This document shows, in pieces, positions 47,035 through 57,805 of a stretch of 64,000 nt of DNA. The stretch's first letter is position 1; each line of letters starts with the position of its first letter. The DNA comes from Dicyema japonicum (taxonomy: Eukaryota > Dicyemida > Rhombozoa > Dicyemidae), in NCBI GenBank assembly GCA_011109175.1, contig RDEW01000020.1, positions 1,016,042 through 1,080,041 of the forward strand. Reading direction: 5' to 3'. Both the position numbers and the translations under genes were made by a program. The notes beneath the pieces are model-generated. The model did no database searches and was not told the origin of the DNA. It saw nothing but the letters and a program-made list of their open reading frames with translations.

Positions 47035-48009
47035 ATGCGAATAAGAGGTTGTTTGAATTATAATAATGAAATTTGAGTATGAAACAGCAGCATCTGATAA
47101 AAAAGTAGCAATCTTAACTGTTGAGGAGTCAGGTAAAACCCATTTAAGTACTATTATCGCATATAATGATAGTAAACAGCCCTTCCACTAAAATGTAGTC
47201 TCCAATACTCCAATGTTTATGGTAACTTCCTTTAGATCATAAACCAGATCTTTTAGACCATCTTGATGTGTCTGAACTTTTCATCAAATTCGCTGTTTAA
47301 TTTCTTTTGACGATGGATAGGGGAAGGAGCACGAAGTTATCGTCTGCAGTGGTGAATACTTCGCAGATTAGTAGAATTGATCGTGGGATATAGGTCAAGG
47401 TTAACTCCCAAAGTCAGTTTGTGTAAACTACCACCCCAAGCTATTTCCATAATCTATTAAATGTCTTCCCAAATCACTAAAGTTTTTACTATCGGAAATA
47501 CGAACAAAAAAGATTCGATTATTCAGTCATAGTGCATTATTAAAGAGGATGAATGATCTAGACTAGTGTTTCTTTTTGAATTAAGTATTTTTAATTATGA
47601 TATATTTACAAATAAATTTAATTTAAAAAATTTAAATAACAAACAATACAACTTTTGGATGGACTATTATTATTATTATTATTTAATGGTTTTATTCAAA
47701 TCCAAAAAATCCATTTAAACCCTTGTCTTTGAAGTGTGATGTGGATATTTCCTCACGAAGCGATGAAGCTATTAGAACACGCAAAACGCAAGAATACTCA
47801 ATCACAGGGAAAATCTATTGAATTTTTTTCAAGTCTAAAGCAAAACTATATTATGAGCATCAACATAAATCATATTAACTATAATTCCATTCGTGCCGCG
47901 TTTTTTTGATCTCTGATATTAGTCTCTCCCATCTTTTTTCATTCGATACTAAACTCGCAGAATGCTGAGGTCTTCTGCCTGATCCCCCTTCCGTGTGGTC
48001 CAATTCGAT
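47035..48009. other. No supported gene
   Basis: AT-rich, with a short (att)n microsatellite near 47,665-47,685 and long A/T runs. Confidence 0.4.
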
Positions 48010-48677
48010 TTTAATTATCTTAGGCTAAAAAACTCAGTTAATTATTCAATTGAAAAATCTTATGCAGATCTGAAGAGCATAGAAATTTCATCAGATCGGT
48101 GCAATATAAAAACATTATATTTCAAAAAAAACTTAAAAAATCTGGGATATTAAGTATTCTTGATTTCTATTTTTTTAATTTTTTTGCCAGAAATTTACTC
48201 GTACCTTCAAAATCGTTGCGGAAGCTCAGTCTCAGTTGAATGTGCGATATCTCCTTTGACGAAAATTCTTACAAAAAATCGAAACTTTAAACTTTTTATT
48301 TTTTATAATGCAATTTTTTACAATTAAAAAAAATTTATGCAATTTTTAAATTAAAAATTCCAATTTTCTGGTTTCTCTGCTAATTAGACTTAAATACATT
48401 TTCTATATGATGGGAAAAGCATCACAAACAATTTTTACAGATCGTGCTATTTAATTTTCCTAATATACGTCCGTTTAAATACATTTTCTATATGACGGGA
48501 AAAGCATCACAAACAATTTTTACAGATCGTGCTATTTAATTTTCCTAATATACGTCCGTCTTTCATGAAACATTTGATAGAGTTTCTGTATGTTAAAGAT
48601 CAGATGTTATTATGAGAGGCCTAAGAAGAAATCCAATTCATAACAACAGTGAACGATACAGGATACCGAGGTCATCA
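48010..48677 (+). pseudogene. hAT family 2, C-terminal end, copy 1
   Basis: Collinear with 56,240-56,860. It contains the decayed hAT dimerisation block corresponding to SSASVERAISPLTKILTKN in copy 2 (here GSSVSVECAIS-like near 48,230). It also has an 85-bp tandem duplication (from 48,391) absent from copy 2. Ends at the single N at 48,678. Confidence 0.65.
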
Positions 48678-48678
48678 N

Positions 48679-50224
48679 CCCCATATTGTTAAAATGAATG
48701 CCCTCTTTATTATCGTTGGTGACTATCTCTTCTAAACTTTTACATAACCAGAGAGATTTCAAAAGTCACATGAATGTTGTTTTCTTTGAAATGTCAATAG
48801 CATTCAATAAATTGTGGTACGAAGCACTACCATGCCGTCTGAAATAAAAGCCCCGTTGGAACTAATTAGGTGGATTAAGCATCATGGAAAATCAAACTAA
48901 TAGTTAACTTACATTTCTGACGACTTTTTACCATGATCCGCACTTTTTGTCATGAACCACCTGTCAAAAACTTCTCCGTCTTTGAGGCGTCTACCGACTA
49001 CCTTATGGTCTTTATCAAGAAAAGCCGATAGAGCTATCTTCTGTCGTCTACGACGACACGGAGCATCCAGAAGTCTTCCATGGCCACGCTTGTGGTGGTT
49101 CCCAAATGGAAATTCTTATTCATGCATATTACGCCCTAATCTCTGATGCGTCCAAGTCAAGAAAATTGACAATTACACCAAAGACTTGAAAACTCTTAAA
49201 ACCTAAGAATACAAAAACCATCATTAACTATAAACGTGAAAATAGGATTCTTTTGGGAACGAACACTTTCTAAAGCTATCCACTCCTTCAACTGTGCAGT
49301 ACACTTCTTGTGAATTGTCCTATTACTGACAATAAGGATTTTATCTTTTGTACATTTAAATTACTAATCAACTGATTTCTGGGAGAATTCATTTTTGTTT
49401 ATTACTTTACTGTTATCGCCGGTTTCCTTCACTTGAAAGGAGTGGCGCCAAAAAATAATAATTCCATGTTACCTACGATGGATGTATGATTTTGATTTCT
49501 ATAATGTATTCGAATGAGATGCATCGACCAACTGGACTCATTTAGTTAGTCATTATTTTATTAACTACAGTCTTGCACTTTTGGTAAGACCAGCACAAAC
49601 ATTCATAAATAATCAAAGGAAAGAACCCAAAGAAGAGCGTCTGCTTTTGCCGAACAAATCCTTACTCTAATAGTCCATNTGATCCACCTGTCTAGGTGAC
49701 GCCCAGTGCCAGGCCGGCATGAAAAAGGATCATTTGCTCTTCCCCACTCCACTGGAGGGGTTTCCACAACTGCATGTAATGGACGTTTTCCCCTTTATGC
49801 TGATTCCGGATGGACTCTGTTTTTGTAGAAGTGGAAACTGGATGCACTTAATTAATTGTTTACTTTAACTTTTTTCTCGGTGTACCAGGGGTTAATAAAT
49901 AAAACGTATAAGTAAGCAGCAAGCTTCCTCAAGAAATTCGGATGCATGGCTTTTCTCAGGACTCACAATGAGTGTGAATCGCAATAGCTCATACAGTTAG
50001 TTTCCATAGCGATCCAGAGGAGAAACTCTTAGAAAGTGATTTATGTTTAGTTAAGAAACAATAAATTAGAATTATAAAGTGCTTCGATGTAGGCATATCA
50101 AACCATACCGGTGTTTCATTCATAACTCCAATTTGAGATAAGTCATATTGTTCTTTTTTTTCTCACCTTGATTACGATGGATTGAAAGAGAGTTATTTTT
50201 TTCTCTAAATCTTCAGGCAGNAGA
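48679..50224. other. No supported gene; dispersed repeat E copies
   Basis: 49,586-49,665 matches 26,120-26,215; 49,740-49,765 and 49,925-50,010 match blocks at 30.3-30.5 kb. A short piece at 49,681-49,735 (gacgcccagtgccaggccggcatg) resembles the middle of repeat A. 50,030-50,220 duplicates the start of the next element across the N at 50,221. Confidence 0.45.
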
Positions 50225-50790
50225 AAGTGATTTATTTTTAGTTTAGAAACAATAAATTAGAATTATAAAGTGCTTCGATGTAGGCATAACAAACAATACC
50301 GGTGTTTCATTCATATTTTCAATTAGCGATAAGTCATATTGTTCTTTTTTTCTCATCTTGATTACGATGGATTGAAAGAGAGTTATCTTTTCCTCTAAAT
50401 CTTCAGACAGTTTCTGAGCAAGTTTAGTTCTTTGTCGTAGCACAAAGTCATTTCTCTTTAAAAACCGTGAATCGGTAATCTTGCTGTGTTTGGCACAAGC
50501 CTAAGCTTGCAGACGAATCATAGTTCTTGTGACGACGAACCCACACTTTCGTTGCTCTGCGACCCAGCATTCAAGTTCTTGTTCAAGTGCTGGCCACTGG
50601 CAGCTTTTCCTTGTATTAGCACATTTGTTTTTTGGCATCACTTCTAGCTGTGTTGCATTACGTTTCCAATTTCTTACTAGTTTCTCATTTACGCCAAACG
50701 TTCCAGAGTCAGCACAGTTATTAATTTCCTCGCCAAAGTTTACAACCTGCAGTTTAAACTTGGCAGAGTACTTCATTCGTTTAGACATGG
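50225..50790 (-). pseudogene. Pogo-type transposase, POGK-like, N-terminal part
   Basis: The minus strand starts MSKRMKYSAKFKLQVVNFGE (50,788), the POGK/KRAB-pogo psq-like N-terminus, then FGVNEKLVRNWKRNATQLE, WPALEQELECWVAEQRKCGF and RTMIRLQA, followed by one in-frame TAG. After it the frame continues KRNDFVLRQRTKLAQKL, DLEEKITLFQSIVIKMRKKE, IENMNETPVLFVMP. The NMDETPLxFDMP box precedes the DDE domain, which is missing. The upstream edge is the 35-N gap. Confidence 0.78.
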
Positions 50791-50802
50791 GTAAGTACAG
50801 TC

Positions 50803-50837
50803 NNNNNNNNNNNNNNNNNNNNNNNNNNNNNNNNNNN
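50803..50837. other. Assembly gap, 35 N
   Basis: Run of N separating the pogo-like transposase from repeat F copy 2. Confidence 0.99.
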
Positions 50838-51762
50838 TTTTTACACTTGACTGATCGTAACCCAGACCAACCTATAACATGTCATGTGATTACATGTCTT
50901 CCTGGCATGATTTTTTAAAAGTACAAAGGAACAAAAGTTAAATGGATCACTTATCTCCACCGTTTTTATGACCATGAGTTTCTGGTCAATGAGATCATTG
51001 CATGTGTTAGTTACTTTCAGCAAGTTCTTTCTTTCAGGTTGAAGCGTATAAATGCTTTTGAAACAGACTGGATCACTTTCAAATATCCATGTAATATCTT
51101 GGATCTAATTGTACATAGTTCTAACTTATAGAAAATTAAACTGACCATTACAAAAGAAATCAAAAAGGAGTCGATAAGAAAATCAATCATCTACCATTTG
51201 AGTAGATGTTTACTAATGTCACTGGTATTAAGATCTACCACATTCCCAAAGCAAATAAGCAATTTCCATCGAGCATGGGTACTAGTTTTATGAGATTTTA
51301 AGATACAATCGATACTAAAGGCTTGCTAGTTCAAGAACAGTGTTAATTCCATCAAATTTGGAAGTGATAACGCCAATCACATTTTTAGACAAAATTAAAT
51401 TTTCATTTTCTTCAGAAAAAAGGGAGGGGGAGATGTCAAGGTCTTCCATTTCATTTTTTTCTCCAAAAAGGGGGACCAATGTCAAGGTCGCCCTTTTTTG
51501 TCCCTTACAACATTAATCACGTTTTTAGATAAAATTAAAAATTTTGTTTTTCCTCTGAAAAAAAAGACCGATGTCAAGGTCGCCATTTTTTGTCCCTTGG
51601 AACCCCAGTCTCACGATGATTTAGAGTCATAAGTGGGCACTATAACTGCTTAGGTGGTACAATAAGTGCTTAGGGGGTACTTTAATGCACGAGTAATTTT
51701 ACATCTTAGATAAAGTGAGTTCTGCCTAAGCTGAGGTTTAATAATAAAAGCATACTACTCTG
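50838..51762 (+). repeat. Repeat F, copy 2 (about 0.9 kb)
   Basis: Begins right after the N gap and is collinear with 31,122-32,020. Differences include small insertions (a second cttaggtggtac-type block at 51,650) and scattered substitutions. The shared end is agcatactactc. Confidence 0.8.
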
Positions 51763-52079
51763 ACCTTCCTCTCTTTGAAGCAGCGATATTTGTCAAGGTC
51801 CAGAAATAGCTGGTGCCTTTTCGATCAGTCATTAAAAGCCATGGCGTTTAAGGTGAGGGTAGAAAATTAAGAATCATTAAAACACGCATTTGACATGAGT
51901 GCAAGAGAGGGACGTCACCGACTCAACCAAAAAACTATAATAAAAAGATAAAAAACTTCATTAATAAATACCCACAGATCCCCAACTTTATATTAAATAA
52001 AATATTTTATTTAAACTTGTTAGCAAAACTTGAAATGGCGCACTGTTAGAGTACCAGACAGAATTGAGATACTTTTTTC
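51763..52079. other. No supported gene
   Basis: AT-rich spacer between repeat F and a LINE fragment. Confidence 0.4.
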
Positions 52080-52480
52080 TTAGATTCTCTCTGCTACCCA
52101 TTCCAGCTAAAAATTCAATGCACCTACGTTGTTTCTTGGCTTGACAAGTGTCGCTGTTATCAATGATAACTCACTATGGAAAATCTCGCATCTCAGGCAT
52201 GCGTCCAGATATAGCTTGATTGCCTGTCCAGGGGGATGTTCAGCAGACTTCGGCATCTTAGGAAGTCTCGGTGACGTTCCGTAAAATATTCCATGAAAAG
52301 AGGACGTTTAGTTTTATCCGTAGTAATTCTTTCGACGATCTCGATAATATTTTGATACATTTGTTTTGTAACACTTCCAGCTTGCTATGTGCCGATAGTG
52401 ATTGTGAGGCTATACATGAAGCACAGTCATACTCGATAATCGGTAGAAAAAATTTTTTATATAGAAATTCCACCGATGGG
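52080..52480 (-). pseudogene. LINE reverse transcriptase thumb fragment
   Basis: Minus-strand FLYKKFFLPIIEYDCASCIA then LEVLQNKCIKILSR matches the LYxxxxxPxIEYGxxVW...LExxQNK thumb block of CR1/jockey-type LINEs. Further downstream it is only roughly readable. Confidence 0.65.
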
Positions 52481-52734
52481 AGGGAAGTTACTTGAAATTG
52501 TGTAAAAACGTGGAGAATTCCAATTTTCTTGTAGATCTTCGATAATTATTGTAATTAATTTTTTTAATTTTAATTAATTAAAAAAAAACATTTTTTTTAA
52601 TTTGAATAAACACCGGGTAAATAATTTGTTAAGTAGTTGAAAGCTCATTACCAGAAGTTAGAATTACACATATTTAGAATATCCCTGATTGTATTAGTAA
52701 CATTAATATTTAGGTAAACCTCCTTAATCATTGA

Positions 52735-55588
52735 TTGAACTATTGGATAAAAAGAATGCTGAACCAATTGATGATCTATTTTTTGCGTTATATAGTGAAA
52801 TATATGAATGGAATAATGAATGATAACACAGATAATGATACTTTTGTAAGTCTTTTAAAGCAAATATGTCTCCATGGAGTGGAGAAAAGGTTAATGGAGG
52901 TAATTTTAATATATTTGAACGCAGATACCAATGGAGATTATAATGCCATTATACATCGCTTGGGAGTATATTAATGATGATAACAAAGGATGCCTGTGTG
53001 CCTAATATGTTTGAATACTACTACTGCGGACGGAATTTCACCTGAGGTAAGACATGAGGTGTCGGTATGTTGTCTACACTCATTTCTCAAAAAATAAAAG
53101 CAATGAAATGCCTTCGTTCGAATTATGAATGTTTTATTATAATTTTTAGCATAAATGTCATTAACTTTTTTGATTGACTATGTGGCTGTGTGTGGTCATT
53201 CTTTAACATGTGGAAGTGCAATTGAGTGCGATGGAAGTAGTTGTGGTCATTTATTCGAAAAATGATGTATCTTCCTTTATTCAGCAGGATATTGAGTCTG
53301 GTCTCAGTACACTTACTTTTTTGGAGGGGATGCCATTAAAATGATATATGCTCTTGTTATTCAGATATTTCAGTCTCAATTGTCATTGATCATCCCTTCA
53401 ATTTGTTGTGCTTTAAATGTACTGCTGTTATAATTTTAAGCGACTATCAAACTCTATTTTCTATAACTGAACATTTGACTTAATAGCAGCCAGTTTCAAA
53501 TCAGAATGGTCTGCAGCAGATTTATTACTATGACTTGTTCTTCCCCATTTGTTTTAGTTGTTTTTTTGTATTTTAGGTGAAATTGTTTTTTAAATTATAA
53601 TTGCAAATTAGACTTCACTCACATGACTGTTTGATTATGAGCATACAAAGAATGGATCCTCACACTTCATTAAATGATGTTGTTATTCACCTAATCATTA
53701 GGATTACTTCACTCTCTACTACAAAGTTTTGGATTATCTTAAAGGACAGGTTTGATTTATCCATCATTACAGCCAGTCTGGAACTTTATGGTTAACAAAT
53801 AATTTTATATCATCTCACTAAATCGAAATCTACTCAACGACTCCAAGAATTTAACGCATCATTAAACTGCATCGTTCACCGGTGGACTATCATAATCTTT
53901 GTCAGGAAATGTTCTTCGTTAATCTCAATTGCCCGCTCACAGTTTGGTAGATTTTGATTATTAGTAGTAGGTTCAGAATTGAGTCTCCGATCAAAATGCC
54001 CACATCGGGACAATGCATTAAATATATGAGTTGCGTTGTGCAAATATATCACTCAATTTTCCAAAAAAGATATTCAAAACGCACTAGGGAGCTTACTGCT
54101 CGATTCCTCAGCGACTTTACGTGAATGTGTAGTTAAGTTGATCGGAAAATCATAAGAATTAGACCTTCGCTTATTGCCTCATATTATGATGTGTGGCAGG
54201 TCATAGTTTTATTCTTAAATATATTTTAGTATTGTAGTACTATTGTACGAAAGAAGGTAGTAAAACGATTTATTATCACCAAAAATACACTGTAATCACC
54301 CAATAGTAACAGATATGTGTGTCCATAATGATGAGGACTTCGGTAAGGTAGCAAATATGGATTATAACAGAAATTGGTGGTTAGTTTTGGGAGTAAAATG
54401 AATAATGGTTGTGATTTTTAAATATTTAGATGTCCCTTCTATCTTCTGATTTGTTGGAGACATATCTGAGAAGTGTAAGTCTTCTTGTTACGGTAGGTGT
54501 TGAATCAGACTGGTTTAGCATAACTAATGGTAGACTGTATTATCAGCAATCTTGTATGTGTAAATATATCAGTCTACTTTCAAACACTTGAGGTTATATC
54601 AAGAATATATCCTACTACTTTTGTGAGACAATTATAGGCATTATCAGAGTATTGTTGTACAAAACACACTGGAAATTGTTAGGATTACAATAGTTGTGGT
54701 TGAAAACCCATATTATGATATGCTAACACATTTGGAAAGGCAGGTGGTGTTTATATATTGTTGGATTGTTTTGCAGACATTTTGATATACCTGACAGTGA
54801 GAATGTATTTGATGTGATTTATTTACAAGCTGACAATGAAACTCTGCGAGGGATTGCCGTTTGTACTATTGGTTGGTTTGCCTTTGTATTTAGGTCTACT
54901 GACTCTTCGATGGCCCAAACTTATCCTGTGTGATAAAATGAGACAACTTTACTTGGATATATTGCAATCAGAAAATGAAAGCATGTGAGTTCTGGTTCTT
55001 GCTTTTACATAATATTATGTTTTAGATAATATTGAATCGTTTATAACTGAAGAGAATGTGTACAAATTTTTAATTAGCGTAGAAATGAAAGCACAGCGGC
55101 ACAAATGTACAGTAATTGAGTGCTCAGTAAAAACTACCCTTATAAGAACTTCAATTAATGTACTGTTCAAAGTTACCCGTAATGAAGTAGTCCAACCATA
55201 TTCATTTGAACCTCACTTGATTTACCTTAACACCGATGAGGATGACTGCATCTCTAAAAAGACGATTAATGCAAATAAGAGACAAAACTTTGATAAATGT
55301 TATATTGATGCTTATTTTAGGTTATTGTAACTGGAGGACTCAATCTTTGTTATGAACACGCACAATCTAGAAAAGTCAAAGAATGTTTTGCTGTCTTGGC
55401 GCATATTTATACCCATTTCAACAGAACATGTGATAGTTTATTTGTTGATAATATTCTGTGTTTGCTCGACGATCATTTTTTCATCGATGATAATCTTGTT
55501 CACTTGTATTACACCACCGTTGATCAGACGATGCATGTTATTCACCAAATTGATCTCATTTTTTGAGTTTCTGAGCTATCGCTTGTGG
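52735..55588 (+). CDS. HEAT-repeat protein resembling condensin subunit CAP-G (incomplete model)
   Basis: Condensin CAP-G is a HEAT-repeat subunit needed for mitotic chromosome compaction. Exons I can read: 52735-52899 (ends SLLKQICLHGVEKRLME), 25-nt intron 52900-52924, exon 52925-52965, 23-nt intron 52966-52988, then MPVCLICLNTTTADGISPEV, which aligns with the CPVVNAYATLI-NPEVRRAV region of CAP-G. Later: QQDIESGLRDAIKMIYALVI (after a 20-nt intron, about 53,307), DSENVFDVIYLQADNETLRG (54,797), a 22-nt intron (54872-54893), then GLLTLRWPKLILCDKM, resembling the VRNLAVLCLGCCGL HEAT block. Near the end SRKVKECFAVLAHIYTHFNR aligns with LRHCLGVFFPVFAY. One junction (about 54,985 to 55,026) is off by one base and several middle exons are unresolved, so identity and integrity are tentative. 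Another HEAT/ARM protein is possible. Confidence 0.45.
54872..54893 (+). other. Candidate 22-nt intron in the CAP-G-like gene
   Basis: gttggtttgcctttgtatttag. Removal turns a quickly terminating frame into RGIAVCTIGLLTLRWPK, a HEAT-like helix pair. Confidence 0.6.
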
Positions 55589-55926
55589 AATCATTATTTG
55601 AAGTATTGATATTTGTTATTCTAGAAATTCTCACAATATTCCCTACATTCAGATCTTTTGAATATTTTTACAATTCTCAGTCATTTATACTTCTCGTAGA
55701 AATGAGAGAGTGGCTAAATAAACTTTTGAAATTCTGAGAAGTTGCTGAATATTTTAGTAAAATTAGCATGTACACCTACGTTGATATGGAAATTTATTTA
55801 TAAAAACAGGTTAAACATATTCATAGGTGGAAGTTGTAAAATGTGACAAGTACGACCTCTTTACAAGTGAGCTTTAGCTTTTCTACGATTTTCAAGTACA
55901 GATTAACCCACTAGTTGTGACTTGGG

Positions 55927-56870
55927 ATGAAGTTGTCTCTAAATCCTTCAAAAATAATATCGATAAACTATCTGTTAGGAGCAACAAGAACATACATCCA
56001 GTCAGTTGTATTGAAAAGGGCTGTTAATAACCTGATATCTTCTTTAAATGCTGTCACGGTAAAGAACAAAAGACGTTGTGAAATGATCTCACAAATAGGA
56101 TATCCACCCTAAGTTGTTGTCACAAGATGGGGAAGCTGGCTAAAAGTATTCAAATATTATTCCCAGAATCTTCCAGAAGTCATTAAAATTGTTTCTGAAT
56201 TTGAAGGAGATGGAGTTTTAATCAAAACTGTTTCGATTTTAATTATTTTAGACCAGAAAACTCAGTTAATTATTCAATTGAAAAATCTTATGAAGATCTG
56301 AACAGCATAGAATTTTCATCAGATCGGTGCAATATAAAAAATTATATTTCAAAAAAACTTAAAAAATCTGGGATAGTAAGTATTCTTGATTTTTCTTTTT
56401 TAATTTTTTCGCCAGAAATATACTCGTACCTTCAAAATCGTTGCCGAAGCTCAGCCTCAGTTGAAAGGGCGATATCTCCTTTGACGAAAATTCTTACTAA
56501 AAATCGAAACTTTAAACCTGAAAATGTTCAGGAGAATTTAATTTCGCATTACACTAAATGATTTCGTTTATTTTTCCATAATGCAATTTTTTACAATTAA
56601 AAAAATTATGCAATTTTTATTTTTAAAATTCCAATTTTCTGGTTTCCCTGCTAATTAGACTTAAATACATTTTCTATATGACGGGAAAAGCATCACAAAC
56701 AATTTTTACAGATCGTGCGTCTTTCATTTTCCTAATATACGTCCGTCTTTCATGAAACATTTGATAGAGTTTCTGTATGTTAAAGATCACATGTTATTAT
56801 GAGAGGCCTAAGACGAAATCCCATTCATAACAACAGTAAACGATACAGGATACCGAGGTCATTAAACAAT
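55927..56870 (+). pseudogene. hAT family 2 transposase, C-terminal part, copy 2
   Basis: NNLISSLNAVTVKNKRRCEM then VVVTRWGSWLKVFKYYSQNL (56,115-56,170) matches the VxTRWGTWLxAxxYY block of hAT transposases. The C-terminal dimerisation motif SSASVERAISPLTKILTKNR and KPENVQENLISHY follows (56,450-56,560), ending with TGA. One in-frame stop separates the blocks and frame changes are present. The last 600 bp match 48,010-48,677. Confidence 0.75.
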
Positions 56871-57234
56871 ACCGAGGTCATCAACGTAGTCATCCACATC
56901 TTTTTTGAGTCAACTTCAATAAGTCTGATTTCACTCTTACTTCGCTCTCTGTTGAAGCGCTTAATCCATTCCAACGACGTGTACTTAACTTCCAGATGAG
57001 CTACAAGTAAATTAAGCATCATGGAAATGAATTAACTTTAATCCAATTCAATCCCTATTAGTTGCATCAGCCAAACCNCGTAGTAATTAAAACACATGAA
57101 GTATGGCTGGAGAAAGCCAGAATCGATTTAAAAGGCAATACAACCGACAGATTTGGTCACTTTAAGAAATACATTTTAACTAGGATTGATGTGAACGTGA
57201 CTCTTCCTTGCTAATCGAGTTGATCAGTTTCATA
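56871..57234. other. No supported gene
   Basis: Spacer with a single N at 57,078. Nothing recognisable. Confidence 0.4.
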
Positions 57235-57450
57235 AATTTTAGTGGTCATTCGATCAGTAATGGAGTAGACTATTTAAAAGATCTTTGCAATCCTAATTGT
57301 GTTTCTGTGATCCAAGAAGTCCTCTCAGTAGCGATGAGATAAAATTGCTTTCAGGACTCTAAAACATAAATTTCCTTTACGTGGTCGAAGGACATGAATT
57401 GGGTCACAACTTTGGCCTCGTACACGTGGATGAAATCAACTGTTTATTAA
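57235..57450 (+). pseudogene. Possible LINE endonuclease N-terminus
   Basis: NFSGHSISNGVDYLKDLCN followed by VSVIQEVLSV resembles the start of APE-type LINE ORF2 proteins (NCxGIxxSxxYLxxLC...xxIQExWL). Frame lost soon after. Weak but specific in layout. Confidence 0.4.
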
Positions 57451-57805
57451 TATAAGTATTTGAGAAAATATTATTTGCTATTATGTAGATCATAACAGTA
57501 CTCCTTCCGTTTTGGTATATGCTTATTGTGCCTGGGAACTAAGTACCATATAATGAATTTTTTACAATATCCTCTTTTCGTGTAAAAAATTAATATTTTC
57601 AGTAAAAAAACAAAATTTAAAACATGCTCTATGTATTCAAAGTATAAAAAAATTAAATTTTTTATTTAAAATTAAATATTTTATTATAAATTTCTAATTG
57701 GAGGAATAAGTTGGAAATCGTTTCGTTTCCTAAAGAAACTTGGACGCCTAGTTACACTAAAAATCCACGACGATCGTGAAACCCGGTGGTTTCTCCAGCT
57801 GATCT
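57451..57805. other. No supported gene
   Basis: AT-rich tract up to the start of the next LINE B copy. Confidence 0.4.

Noticed and set aside
52735-55588. 26S proteasome subunit PSMD5
   Set aside because: One block resembles its ARM repeats, but the order of several blocks fits CAP-G better. Not fully excluded.
56230-56251. 22-nt intron in hAT family 2
   Set aside because: Ends fit GT-AG but removal does not restore the downstream PENSVNYSIEKSYED frame.
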